NCBI GenBank assembly: GCA_021234155.1
Contig: JAJEKV010000297.1
Span: 186,001-250,000 of the forward strand
Length of the DNA: 64,000 nucleotides
DNA from: Isoetes taiwanensis
Taxonomy: Eukaryota > Streptophyta > Lycopodiopsida > Isoetales > Isoetaceae
Reading direction: 5' to 3'
This document shows, one piece after another, positions 1 through 12,793 of this stretch. How positions within the stretch are numbered: position 1 is the first letter of the stretch; every line of letters begins with the position of its first letter. A program made the position numbers and the translations under genes. The notes beneath the pieces were generated by a model that saw only the letters and a list, made by a program, of their open reading frames with translations, was not told where the DNA came from and ran no database searches.

Positions 1-2330
1 CCTGTTTTTCTAGTTCATCCAAAAGATTAACTTATTGCACTACATTTCTTGCATAAGACTTTCAAACGATACAATATATGATAAAAAAAGATATAGAGAT
101 TTTTGACGTGGTCTTATTAGAAAAAAAAATGAAGAAACCTACTTATTTCTTACTTTATCATAAAGTTAGTCGATATGTGGCTGCTCCAAAGTGCTATAGT
201 TTAAGTAGGACCATGGTACATGTAGATCACATTTTTATGATATATTATAATTTTTATGAGTGTGAACCTTTGTTGGCAATATGTATCTCTCAAATTTCAT
301 GTTAGAATAACATATTACATACAAGATTTGAATATAAATAGGCATGGACTATTTATAGGTCCCGGATTGGATCAGTTGGATGGAGAAAGTCTATCTGGTT
401 ATTTGCACTGACTCTATTCATTTTGTCCCTTACAATGATACTACAACTTCTCATCTTCTATGAGATAACTTTTGAAGGGTGTAAGTGGACGTCCATATAC
501 ATTCAAAGCAGCCCTTAACTGCTTAGTTTTTGTGTTTCAACATCACCCTTTAGATAGAAAACTTCATCTAGCCAAGTAATGTTATAATATAGAATGTGGT
601 ATATGAAATTATATTCTAAAGCATTGTATAAGATGGTTATGTTCTTGACTTTTAAATGAGAAGCCATGTGGACCAATAATTGACATCGACATAGCAGTCT
701 AACTCGATCTTTTATAATCATAGCTTTTCATATTTTTCCTTGGTTCATTTTGCATCGCTTTCTCAATTTTGGAAAGCTTTGAAATATAGCTTTTGAAGTT
801 CATCTTCAAGGCACAAATCTAGAGATCAAATATGGAAACCATTGGATGATAACTTGAAATTAATACAAAAAAATTTAGCCCAAACCTAGCAATAAATATT
901 TTACTGATAGAGCATCTCATGAGCTACTAACATCCTAAAATTCAGCTTGAGATTGATTAAGATAAAGAAGTTATTGATTTAAAAAGAATTTATGGACCAG
1001 TAATGGTCTTAGGTATATAAACATTTCTTAATTTATTATGATCATGCCATTTGCTCTTTTTCTTTACTTGTTTTTGCATTGGTCGCATATCCGTACAAGC
1101 ATTCAAATATGGTTTTTTCAAGGGTTTAGGGTTTCAATAAATTTCATTCAAATTTAACAAGATAGACATCAATTAAAAGGCATTCGAAATTGTTATTATA
1201 AGTTAAAGGTGAAACTTTAAATTATAAGCCAAAAAATATTATTTGTGCTTGAAGTATTTAGTCAACTATTTATATACCAAATTTGAAGTAAAAAATCATT
1301 TCCATGCAAAAACCATTTCTAGGAACTATTATTGATCCACAGAAGACAAAAAAACAGTTTTGACCCTCTCATGTTTGACTGACTATATCTTCCTTCCTAG
1401 ACTTCGGTTTGAAACAAGGTCCTTTGTGCATTCATCCTTATCTCATTTAGAAAAATATCATTATAATGGAAAAAATAAAAAAAAATCATTTTATTGAGAC
1501 AGTTTTAGATTATATAAATATGAAACAAATAGGACTTGACCCCTGTTGATTTATCTAAGCATAACTTTCAATTTTCGAGGTATATGCATTTTTAATATTT
1601 TTCCAGTGCAACATGACTGCCATATATTAATATGTGGAAAAGGTTTTAACTGAATTTTATGCCATTGATTTTATATGGATTTTAAAGTGAACTATGCAAA
1701 TGAACCATTTATGGTCCATTAAGGGGCAACTCTAATGTTAATCTAGCAATGGAGATTATGAGTCTTTATGTTGTGCATTACATAGATCCAGTAGATTGAA
1801 GCTTGGATTATTGGTTTTTCATCCTTCTTGCAAGGTTGGAGTTTAGGCTCTAATATGCCTATTTTGATTCCGCTATGTATCTATTGCGTACAATGCGAAA
1901 TGGAAATAGGCACGACCATTTCGCTTAATAGGTCATCAACCGGTCGAAGTGTTAAGGTTAGGTTAAATATTAAGGTCAGATTAGGGCCAGAGCATGCCGC
2001 TGAGTGCTGTAATACCCTCTCTTGCCGGAACGAAAAGCCTGTGGCCAGAGCAAATAACATCTTCGATCTTTGTAGAACAGGAAGCTTATGGCCAAAATAA
2101 ATAGCATCTTCTATCTTCACAGCTTTAGCTTTGCATCTGAAGTTCAGGAGCTTATGAGCTTAGCTTAAGATCTGTTTCTTGTTTAGGATCTGAAGCTCTT
2201 TGTTGGATCTGAAGCTGCACCGGCTCTGGAGCTATTGCCGAATTTGAAGCTCTGGTTCATATGATACAAACTCGAAAAGGATCTTTGTTTCGAAAAAGGA
2301 TTTGAAACAAACACGAAATTTATGATTTAA
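1..2330. other. Intergenic, no supported gene
   Basis: AT-rich DNA. Only short ORFs without recognisable motifs occur on either strand, and I see no splice-compatible series of exons. Nothing here supports a gene, RNA or intact transposon. Confidence 0.6.
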
Positions 2331-2407
2331 AAAAAAAAATCCTCCCAAAGTTCTATATTGTAAGGCAATGGAGGTTCCATTCCCGTTTCCAGGTGACCCG
2401 CTCCTGG

Positions 2408-2565
2408 CCCTCTATTGCTGTAATCCTTTGGTGCATTATATAGGGGAATGGAGGTTGAGGACTCCATCCTGGCTGAAAACACGGGACCCCACTTGAAAAC
2501 CCAAATGGAGTCCCTGACCTCCATTCCCCTATACAAATGCATCAGTGGATTACAACAATAGAGGG
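2408..2565. repeat. Fold-back hairpin element (MITE-like)
   Basis: Two arms of about 60 bp (2408-2467 and 2505-2565) are inverted repeats of each other, both containing GGGGAATGGAGGT and separated by a 37-bp loop. A partial further copy of the GGAATGGAGGTT motif lies just upstream near 2362-2385. No coding capacity. The structure fits a non-autonomous fold-back or MITE element; I could not define a target duplication. Confidence 0.6.
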
Positions 2566-3048
2566 TTAGAGTTATAGATTATCTGGCTCAAGCCAAAACT
2601 TGTAGGAAATCTTCTTGCTTAAGTGAAAAACTTTTTGAAATAATTTGCTGGTGGGGTTCAAACTTTGTTCGTGAGTAATAGCAAATTGTCCATCATAGTT
2701 GAGATGGTATATTTTATTCAATTCTATGAGGCAGGGCATCAATATAACAATCGGGTCTAGCTTTCTTTCGATGGTGCATTTCTATGAGGCCACGTAGCTT
2801 GTACCAAGATCAGGGAATCGCAATCGGGTTGACCTATTCTTTGTTATCCCTTTCAACTGATCATCAAGAACCTGATCGTGAGCACATCAGTAGGTATAAA
2901 CCATCTCCGCAATTATGCCTCGATGAAATTTCTTTACAACAACATGGCAACTGGGTCGACGATTCTGTCTCCGGAATAGAAAGAGGCACAGTAATTCCGC
3001 TCAACCGGTCACCCCTGCAGGTAAAAATCAATCAGCTCCCAGTTGCCA

Positions 3049-3156
3049 TGTTGTGGCGGCATGGAATGTGGTCGCAAATTCCAGACCCGCTCCCGGCTCC
3101 CGCCGGTCGCGGGGCCCCTGGAATCTGCTTCCCACATTCCATGCCGCCATACAACA
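3049..3156. repeat. GC-rich fold-back hairpin
   Basis: TGGCGGCATGGAATGTGG near 3054-3071 is repeated inverted at 3132-3149, and the similarity continues inwards around the AATTCCAG/CTGGAATCT blocks. It lies about 500 bp from another hairpin and is much more GC-rich than its surroundings. Probably a small fold-back element. Confidence 0.55.
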
Positions 3157-3406
3157 AATCCGTGAAATTTTAGCATGAAATACGGTGTCATATCACTACA
3201 GTAGTCGTTTTCAATAGCAAATCCATCAAATCCGCCATAGCCAAGCACTCAAAAGCTGTCCCCGATTGTTATATTGTAGGGATAAGCAATCTCATCTCCC
3301 TTTCGGTTCGGGGGAAATTAAGCTCCGGCTGCCGCCCGATCGAGAAGATCCCCTGCCCCGAACCAAAAGGGGTCCCAGTGGCTTACCGCTATACATCAAC
3401 CATATA

Positions 3407-5367
3407 AATGGCATTTACCTTCGTTTCACAGAATAGAAGGTAAATGAAGTTCTAGAACTACGGAGGTAGTTGGTTGGTTGGTTAGTTAGTTTGTCTTTTC
3501 CTTATCCTCCCCTATTTAGCTTCTTTCACGTTACTTCGTTCTTCATCGACTCCTCATTTTAGCATCTCCGTCTTAGGTGTTTGGTCCCAAAGCACGCCGG
3601 GTTGCCGATTGTGGTCTGCTAAAGTTTTTATGCTTTTGGTGCTGCCCACCAAGTTTTTCTTGTTATTTCGTGCACACCCACCAAGTTCTCTTTAGAGGCT
3701 ACGGCTTTGCAAGTCCGTCTATGCAACAATCCCTGCTTTTCAGAGTTCGTCGGTGATTCCGATCCAGGTCTGCGAAAACTTTCCACAGAGTTTTGCCCTT
3801 TGATATTTGAGATTCTGTCGTCGCTGTGCAAGATCTTTTTCGAGCTTCTTGCCCCTTTCTGTTGTCTTTGCCAAGTTTTTTTTTTTCCCCTTTATTTTTC
3901 CTGTTGTGCTGCTTCACGCTTTCTTCTTCCTTATTTAGGCTTCTTTAGTTTAGCCTCTAGTGCATTGTGTTGCTGTCTATGGCTCCAAGAATTAATCTCA
4001 AGCTTTAAGAAGAAGCATGTCGCAAATGCAGAGCGAGTTCCAGCATGGGTTAAAGCCATGGAAAACAGGTTGGAGGCTAAGATAGAAGATTTGAACGGCT
4101 CTAAGGATAGAATCATTGCAGCTTTGGAATCCAAGATCTCTAATTTGTGGTGAGTCCATTTAAAACCCGTTTAAAGCCAGTACGCTGTATTTAAGACTCT
4201 GGTTTTTTTTTCCAGCATAATTTAATGAATTTCAGTTAAGATAAGTTTGGTTGCCTTCTGGCTGTTCTGGAGGAAGCAGAGCTTTACAAGAAAGTTTGAA
4301 TAATTGGTTCGTTTCACCAAGATTGAAATGATTTGGGTTCTCTATTTATGATTTCGATGTCATAGATTTTCTCGTCTGTGTCCACCTTGATGGTTGCTTG
4401 TGTTAAACCCTGATCTCTGATAAGTATGTGACCTCTGAATGTGCGTTTGTGACTACCTCATTCTGCAACATAGGCCAGTCGGTTCCGAGATCATCTGCTG
4501 GAGTCAGCCTTTTCATATTTTAGTCGTTTCACCTGTGTATGTTTTTCTAAAACCGATCTCCTGTTACCTGTTCTTTTCTTCTGCTGAGTTGCTGGTCAAC
4601 GATTCATGTCTCCCCCTCAAAAGATTTGCCGAGGTCGCCCTTCAGATCGCCAACAGAAGCCAAGGGCGTAGTCTGGATACCATGTTTTTAAGAGTTAGAC
4701 CTAGATATTTTTCTTTTCCCCTCTTATAACTGCTTGGCCATGCCTGGCCTGATCGTTCTTGCTGTGTCGCCCTTGCACTTTGCCATGGCTTTAAAAGTGT
4801 TATTAAAGTAGTGATAGTGGCAAGGCTTGTGGCAAGGCTTGTTTGGTAGGTTCAATGATATTTAAGAAATTGGGCTATTTTAAGCGCTAATGTGTTGTTT
4901 TTGGCTTGAATTTTGGGTTCACATGACAGTAAGGTTGCACGGACAGCAAGACAGAGATCGTTGCCCACCTTGACCTTGGTGCCTCATAAGTCTTTAGTCA
5001 TGTAAACCTTGTATTTATACCATTGGTGCTTCCCACCATGGGTTGTCTGTGTAATTTCCAATGGAAATCTTTTAATCCCTCATCTTCTATACCCTTTCTA
5101 GTACTTGCTTAACTGAATTGTCATTATTTTTTACTCTGCCTCTTTTTCAGCATTCTTGCCTTGTCTATCCGTAGTAGTTCTAGAAATGGCATTTACCTTC
5201 GTTTCACAGAATAGAAGGTAAATGAAGTTCTAGAACTACGGAGGTAGTTGGTTGGTTAGTTAGTTAGTTTGTCTTTTCCTTATCCTCCCGTATTTAGCTT
5301 CTTTCACGTTACTTCGTTCTTCATCAGCTCCTCATTTTATCATCTCCGTCTTAGGTGTTTGGTCCCA
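3407..5367 (+). mobile_element. Unit bounded by 183-bp direct repeats (TRIM-like candidate)
   Basis: Positions 3407-3589 and 5185-5367 are direct repeats of 183 bp that differ at only a few sites. They begin AATGGCATTTACCTTCG and end TTTGGTCCCA. Inside each is a small hairpin (CATTTACCTTC/GAAGGTAAATG). The internal part includes a short ORF whose 3' end (about 4010-4153) encodes a charged, coiled-coil-like segment, reminiscent of a gag-type helix. The layout suggests a short LTR-type (TRIM) element, but the repeats do not start TG or end CA, and I see no clear primer-binding site. A simple segmental duplication is the alternative. Confidence 0.4.
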
Positions 5368-5425
5368 CCCACCCGCCCTTCCTTATTAGATGTTGCGTAC
5401 TTGGTTGATGTGATTTGGTATTTGG

Positions 5426-5526
5426 TGAGGCCCTCGTGCCTGGTTAGAGGCCCTCGTGCCATGGATGGAGGCCCTCGTGCCGTGGATGGAGGCCTCGTGC
5501 CTAGTTGGAGGCCCTCATGCCTGGAT
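5426..5526 (+). repeat. GAGGCCCTCGTGCC minisatellite
   Basis: About five imperfect tandem copies of a 14-24 bp unit containing GAGGCCCTCGTGCC. It is locally GC-rich and lies between AT-rich flanks. No function can be inferred. Confidence 0.6.
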
Positions 5527-5967
5527 GGCCGGATTTTGTTTTCTTTGTTGTATTTTGCAGAAAGCAGGTCGAGAGCACGTAGAAAATGATTTGGGATTTT
5601 GGTCAAGCAGGCTGTACTCTAGGCACTTGTTGAAGACTAATAGAGAAGGCAATGCAAACATGGAGTTTTATTTTATTATTCATTGTATTTCCTACCCGAC
5701 AAGACTGGTGAGCATGAGGGTATAGCATTTGTACTCTGTTATGACTTTGGGCTCTAGCATAAGTTAGTGATGCCATTATGGTTAGGGTTTTTCCTCGAAA
5801 ACCCGTGAGGGCGAGGTTTTTTAATCCCGATCATAATGGTTTTACTAACTCGCTAGCATGTACCTGCAACATGTATTTTTTCTTGATTATTAAGGAGATG
5901 CCGAGAGTAGCAAGCATTCTTGCCTTGTCTATCCGTAGTAGTTCTAGAATAAATACTAATAAATTAA

Positions 5968-6540
5968 AAATTAATAAATAATAAAAGAGCCCGCCTTTTA
6001 CTAGAATTTGAAAACGCTCAGTCCTTGACGGTCAGGATTTGTCCTAAAGCCTCGGGTCGCCACTCTAACGTATACTCGAAGGCTCATTCGAATACTTGTG
6101 GACAAGCGATTTGGGCGTAAAATGGTTTGTTGGAGTTTAGAAATGCTGGGTTCTTGCCTAACTGCATCCTTTTAAGTCTGGAGCTTCGGATATTTACATT
6201 AGGGCATTGGTGGAGAATTACAATGGACTGCAAATCCAGGTATTTTCTTGGCAGCATTTAAAAAAATGTAAAATGTCCAATGCGCAGCTCATATGTCCAA
6301 GATGAGTGATAAAGATTTTACTTCTAGCCTTAGAATGCTTATTGAACAATGCAAAAACATTTGGCCTTCAATATCACATTAGAATCAAAGGCAAAACCAT
6401 ATCATGCTGATGAATCTTTTTACCTATGCAGAGCACAACTTTCTTTTTCACACAGAAGGAACAGGGCACGTTTGATGCAATCTAAACCCTTATGCATTCA
6501 GTGACAAAGTTCTACTGTATAGCAGACACGACTTAAAGAC
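5968..6540 (+). promoter_or_regulatory. Upstream region of the kinesin gene
   Basis: About 570 bp without ORFs directly precede the kinesin start codon. This must contain the promoter and 5' leader if transcription starts close by, but I can point to no distinct element. The interval 5368-5968 likewise contains no supported gene; near its end (about 5915-5947) it has a second copy of a 34-bp sequence also found at about 5152-5185. Confidence 0.3.
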
Positions 6541-9500
6541 ATGGAAAGAATATCTGTTGCTGTTCGCGTGAGGCCAATCATAAAGCAAGACAATGATATA
6601 AATAACCCTTGGAAAGTAGATGAGAATACTATTTCCTTGTGCAATTCATATGGCATACCTGTTCCTTCTTCTTCTTATACTTTTGGTAAGAGCATATCAT
6701 TTAATCTTTATGCTAACTTATAGTGATTACTTCTAATGTTCAGTGTTCATGCAGATCATGTTTTTGGTACAAAGGCTAGAAATGCAGAGGTCTACAACAT
6801 CCATACAAAGGAAGTAATTGCTTCTGCAGTACAAGGCTTTAATGGTAAAAAATACGTCAAAAGTCATGTTTTTGGGTTGTTTGCAAACTGATGACGTACG
6901 TGCACTAAAGTAGATTAAGAAAGAGTTGTATCGTCTATTACAAACAACATATTTCAGAAACTTAGATTTCTCATACTATAACCAATGTTAGTGAAATGTC
7001 TTTATTATGCTTTTGCTGTTGGACAGGCACAGTGTTCGCATATGGACAAACCAGTAGTGGAAAAACCTATACAATGCAGGGATCAGGAGATGTTCCTGGT
7101 ATTATTCATCTAGGCGTCCGTGATGTCTTTGACAGCATAAAAAATGTATGCACATTCCTCCAGCATATTATACACATGCCATGATGGAGATTTGCATGTC
7201 ATAAGTATATTGTTTTGTCAATAAAACTTCACAGATCTCTGGCAGGGAGTTTCTGACCCGTGTCTCTTACATGGAGATTTATAATGAAGATATTAACGAC
7301 CTTTTGGCACCAGAAAATAGAAAGCTTCGTATCCATGAAAATTTGGAGGTAAGCTGATATCTTTTACAATTGAATCTGATAGAAACGTAGTTAAAGTCTA
7401 TTTTTCTTGAAAATTATATGCAGCGGGGAATTTTTGTTGCTGGCCTTAGAGAGGAAATAGTTAACAGTCCGGACCAGGTTTTCGAGTTTCTGAGATTTGG
7501 AGAAGGTACCATCTTTGTTTCACCTAATCACAAATCAGGAATCTAACTGTGCTCACTTCAGCTCACCGACATTATGGAGAGACAAACATGAACATATACA
7601 GCAGCAGGTCACATACTATATTTCGAATGGTATGTTTTGTGGTAGCCTCAAGTGTTTCATACTTTTACATGGCCTTCTTAAATAAAGCAGATCAGTAACC
7701 TTGCATACCACGGTAGTTTATCATTTGGAAGTAACTCTTTTTGAGTGCAGGTTATTGAGAGCAGGGACAAAAGCAAGGACTCAGCTGCTGTCCGGGTATC
7801 TACCCTAGTAAGTCAAGGAATCTTAAATTCATGGAACCAAACCACATTCTCTGCTTACCTTAATCCTTAATTGCCGGGATGGTCATAGAACATGGTGGAC
7901 TTGGCGGGATCTGAACGTGTTGCAAAGACTGGAGCAGGTGGGGTTCGTTTAAAGGAAGGAACTCATATCAATAAAAGCCTTATGATACTTGGGACAGTTA
8001 TCAACAAGCTCAGTGAAGCTCCTGGGAAACAAGGGTGCGTGTATGCTTTGTTTTTGATAGAACTTGATTGACAGGATATTAATAATGTTTCAATGTGTAT
8101 TATTTGTACAGAGCAGCTCACATACCATATAGAGACAGTAAGCTTACCCGTATTCTACAGTCCGCTTTAGATGGGAATGCTAAAACTGCTATCATTTGTA
8201 CTATTACTCCAGATGAGGTAAATCAATTAGTTCTATAACTCAGAAAGCTCACTGCTCTAGCTTATCTAGGAAAGTGGCATGAAATGTTTAAATGCAGATC
8301 CATGTTGATGAATCTCGAGGCACCCTACAATTTGCAAGTAGAGCAAAAAAGGTTTCAATTTGTGCGCATGTTAATGAGGTATGCAAGTTTTTTGTGAGAA
8401 ATGTTTAAGCGTGCAGTTAGTATAGTAAGCATACAAGCTTTCAGTGTGACCACCATATGCTCTACTTTGTCCTTATAACTGATCTATCAGTCTATCAATT
8501 TTAAGGGATGTAGTAGTATATGGGAAGTCCTGATGCACAAGCAAAATGATACCTTATTTGGCCGCTTAGCTAAATACAGGAAGCATGGAAATGTTATACA
8601 AGTTCATTTTTAGATTATGCTTTTTTAATATTGCTTTGATTACCAAGGTCATCTATTCTTCTCTTACCAAATTGTTTATCCTACAGATACTCACTGATGC
8701 TGCCTTGTTAAAGAGACAGAAGAAAGAAATTGAGGATCTTCGTCAGAAGCTACAGGTAATTAGGTACTCCATTTTTTTTTGGTAAGAATCTCATGCTGGC
8801 TATAATTAAGTTTGGATAAGCCAATAGTTTCATCTGTAATCCAGGGCTCGCGATCGGATGATCTGGAGAAACAAATTCTGAATCTTCGTAATGACTTACT
8901 AAAGGTTGCTTTTTTCACTTTTAAGGTTCAAATATCCTCATTTGCTTCATGCTAACAAGATTTGTATCAATCTAGTATGAACTTGAGAAGGAAAGGCTAT
9001 GCTTAGAGCTTGAGGAGGAAAAGAAGGCTCAACTAGAGAGAGAACGGCGCATAAAAGAACAGGAGGCAAAGATTGAGAATCTTAGCAGCATGGTGATAAA
9101 CTCGGCCTGGGATGATAGGGATATTAAAATGTTAAGAAAGGTACAGTTTATTTACCTGCTTCTCATTTATATTCAAATTTTAACAGCTAATTGTGTTTGG
9201 TTTAACTGCTTGTTAGGTGAATCGCCGTGAGACATGGTGCCCGCGCCAATTAAGTTCCGATTTAGCAGTTGAGGTAGGCGTACTTAAAATGCTACAATAT
9301 ACATAAAGGTGGTTCACGTGACTAGTTTATATTGGTTTTTTCTTACATAAGAGCTTCGAGAAGAACCATACAAAAGAACCTGCAGACTCTTTTGATTACT
9401 CCAGGGTGTCATTTCGAAGAGACAATTCTCAGACTCCGCTTCCAGCTTTTGAAGAACTTTTTGACAATGAGGACCAAACTCCATGGAGCTCTGCCAGCAT

Positions 9501-11725
9501 ATCTCCATTTACGGATAATGTTTCATTCCCTTCAGCTTTTGACCAGACTGCAGATGAAGAGACTTGGTTAAGCCTTAACAAGGATTCAACCCTCAAAATG
9601 GACTTCTTAGATCAAGATTTCACCGGCAATGTGTCCCTCCCGAATGGCAATTCGACAACGAGAATGTCAACAGTGAGTATGGCACTTCGTTTGCAATCTT
9701 GGCATTATCTTGAAGATGATATATTGTTTGCTATTACAGGTGGAATTTGAATTGAGAGAACTTAAAGTTCAAAATGAGGAACTAGAAGAACGTCTAAGGA
9801 TAAAGGTAGCAATTTTTCTTTTGGCTCTTAGTATAATCATCTAATTCCTTGTAAGCTATCCAGGAAGAGGAGGCTTCTAAACATGCCCAGGAAGTGAATA
9901 AGCTTCGTAAAGAAAGGGAATCGATGCAGGTAGATTTCATTTGAGGGAAAAATAATGGGAAATAAGTTGGCAAAATAAAAAAGATGGTAGATATTTATAT
10001 TTCAGGCACTTTTTAAAGATCAGCAGAGGATGCAGGAATGCCTAAAAGAAGCTCTAGCTGAACTAGAAATGGAAGTTAATAACTTCAGGATTCTGAAGCC
10101 GTCACTCGAAGAGACCTTGGCAGATTGTCATGGAATCCATAAAACAACCTGCATTTTCTTACACGTATATTATCTTGTCTCTACACGTATTTCCATGTGA
10201 TAGACGAGTCCATCATATATCATTGTTTTCTTTCTCCAGGAAACGAATGAGAGTATTAAAACGCTGATACATGAAGTAACTCATTGGTTGGAAAACAATG
10301 TGTCCAACATTATAAAGCAGGAAGAAAGTAAGAGAATTACAGATCATGACATGATAGACATTTGTCATGGAGCTGAAAATAGTGGAGAAAAACAGGTAAC
10401 TGTATGTGCCATTGGTCTTTCTTGTAGCTGGAGAACCTACATATGGTCTACTTATAAAAATGGTTTTTTCTATACAGACACATGCCTTCTTGGCTATGCC
10501 ATCTGCATCTGAGATTGCATCATGCAATGGACGATCTAATGCTGATACCTCAGGTTCAAAAACTGCTGAACAGTGGCAATCCACTGATATGCAAATGATG
10601 GAAAGGGCATCAACATGTGAATTGGAAGACAATGGTTGTCAATCATACATTACCAATATAATAAGAAAACTTGGAAATGGTGATGGGGAAGCTAAAACTA
10701 TTGAGAATGCACATTCATTTGGAGAATACAATGGAGAAAATAATTTTACTGAGAGAGTGGCAGAAGACCTATCCGGTGAATCGCCAAGTTTTGAGGGCGG
10801 TGAACTACCAAGTGATATAATAAGAAAACTTGGAAATGGTGATGGGGAAGTTAAAACTATTGAGAATGCACATTCACTTGGAGAATACAACGCAGAAGAT
10901 AAATTTACTGAGAGAATGGCAGAAGACCTATCCGGTGAATCGCCGAGTTTTGAGGGTGGCGAACTACCAAATGCATCATCTCTTAGCATCAGCAAACCTG
11001 AGATAGAGGTGGCCAATATAGAAGCCATGTCCTTGCTTGCATCTGAACTAATGTGTAAGCTGCAGTGCGCATTGCAAGCGGCAGATGGCAGCTTGGGGGG
11101 TGGGAAGAATGAAAGGATAGATAGGCTTGTTGAAGTTCTTAAGGAGCTTTTGATAACTATTGAAAATGTCCCTGAATATCGGATGGGGAACACAACACCT
11201 CATAACGAAATTTCATTTGAAGACGCAAGCAATGACATTGAAACAAGGAGATGGTTAAGTCCGAAGGGCTTTAACTTGTCTACAATGCCAGAACATGAAA
11301 CTATGCCGTTGAAACAATTGAACGAAGAACCAGATACTGCTCTTGTGAATTTTGTGCCAGGAATCACTTCTGAAAAAGAGACTAGTGAGAATCAAAGGTT
11401 TCAAAATGGCCATTACTTCTCTCAGCTGTCCAAAGCTTGCTTATTGGAAAGGCTTTGTATGTCGGAAGAGCATATATCAATGCTAGATCAGCAGCTTGCT
11501 GCAGTAAACTTTGAGAAAGAGTTAGTCAGGAAAGCCCTGGCTGCCGAGATGAGCATGAACGAGCAGAAGATAGAGATGATGCAGCTTCAAAATTCCACCC
11601 TTACAGATGAATTAAGCAAATGCATGGGTACATTAGCTGCCCAACATGAGCATGTTGCATCTATCTGCAATGGAATTAGGGATTTTGAGAATGAACTAAA
11701 TGCAAACACAGTTTTAACCAGGTAA
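6541..11725 (+). CDS. KIN7N: Kinesin-7 family motor protein (CENP-E-like), about 20 exons
   Basis: Plus-end-directed microtubule motor of the kinesin-7 family, closest by eye to plant KIN-7N. I infer exons 6541-6685, 6755-6844, 7027-7145, 7235-7348, 7424-7505, 7562-7629, 7751-7807, 7889-8034, 8112-8217, 8298-8378, 8687-8755, 8845-8904, 8976-9140, 9217-9273, 9352-9672, 9740-9805, 9864-9929, 10006-10164, 10240-10395 and 10478-11725. All have GT-AG borders and keep one frame. The N-terminal motor domain begins [12 protein letters not shown]. It has the P-loop GQTSSGKT (exon 3), switch I NIYSSRSH (exon 6), switch II DLAGSE (exon 8) and the family neck ending [15 protein letters not shown]. Coiled coil follows from exon 11, then a Ser/Asp-rich linker and a C-terminal coil ending at TAA. 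The large last exon has an in-frame 53-codon duplication. The motor looks intact. Family members act in spindle or cytoplasmic transport; the exact role is unknown. The exon 18 donor is the least certain. Confidence 0.93.
10654..10971 (+). repeat. In-frame 159-bp tandem duplication inside the kinesin last exon
   Basis: 10654-10812 and 10813-10971 are tandem copies of 159 bp (53 codons) with scattered substitutions. Both encode a unit beginning [11 protein letters not shown] and ending [13 protein letters not shown] in the tail of the kinesin. The copies keep the frame, and several changes alter amino acids, so this is a diverged but apparently tolerated tail repeat. Confidence 0.9.
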
Positions 11726-12780
11726 ATAACTGTGAGGGCTTACTCCGAAGGTTGTACTGTATATTTCACCATATCATGTTCCTCTTACACTAAATCTGCA
11801 ACGTTGCTAAATAAGCATCTACAAAGGTTGACCAGTTCAAAAGGATGCCACAAGTAAATTATCATAGATGGCTGCTTCTAAACAACTCAAAAAAGCTTTC
11901 AAAAATCAAATTAATCAATCACATACATCCAAGTACTTCGAGAGTTTAATTCTAGTTGGCCTCATGATTGTTCTTGATTGTCCAGCATAATCAATCTTGC
12001 TGGCGTCCTCGAAGCTATGGACGTGCAACACATACAACAATGTGACGTCCCTCGTTAGTTAGAACGGTATTTCTTTGCCAGCTTTAGCCTATATAGACCG
12101 ACGACCCTATATAGAGTGTTTTATTACATTTGCTGCAATCAGATATAAAACTGCTGATTTATATATTAAGAAATTTATCGCGGTGGCCATTTCTTTTTCC
12201 GACTCCCTTGTATTTGGGAATTGAGTTGGGAAGTGAGTTTGTACCGATGTGGCGCCCAAGCGAATATTTTGAGCTATTACCTTGTGTTCTAGGGCCTATT
12301 AGATATAGAGTTTTGGTTCATAACAACCATAATATTTCCACTATCGAGTATCGTCTAATAGTTTAGAACAAACAATGAGAAACATAACACACAAGGCATT
12401 GTTTAAACATTTAATAAATTTTATAGGTTTTGCTCTGATGAAAACAAAACCATAGTAATGTTTAAAACTAATAATGTCTAAAATAATCTAATCTATGGGG
12501 AGGACTCTAATGTTTTTGTTAATGTAATGTGCCAATGCTGCCAAGTTGGATCAATTCTGAATGGGTTCCAAAGCTCAAGCTGCATAACTGGCAACAGCAA
12601 CTCAGGTGTTACATTTGTTGGGTGCGAGATATAGTCGCAAACACAAAGGACATCCATATAATGGAGTGGCCCTTATTGGACCAATGGGGTTGGTCAGGAA
12701 TGACTTTTTGACACAATTGACAACAAGTAGTCGGATAGCATGGCGGGTTGAGGAGGGCATGCTTATAATCATGCTTGTGG
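11726..12780. other. Region 3' of kinesin, no gene seen
   Basis: Immediately downstream of the kinesin stop this would hold the 3' UTR. I see no further exon that extends the coiled coil, and only short unremarkable ORFs up to 12.78 kb. Confidence 0.5.
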
Positions 12781-12793
12781 TTGCAGCCTCGCC

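Noticed and set aside
3707..4153. 148-aa ORF as a real gene
   Set aside because: The first 100 residues are Cys/Phe/Leu-rich, as expected from pyrimidine-rich DNA; only the last 45 look coding-like, so I mention it inside the repeat-bounded unit only.
10639..11193. 184-aa minus-strand ORF in the kinesin
   Set aside because: Shadow of the last kinesin exon; its apparent repeats mirror the tandem duplication.
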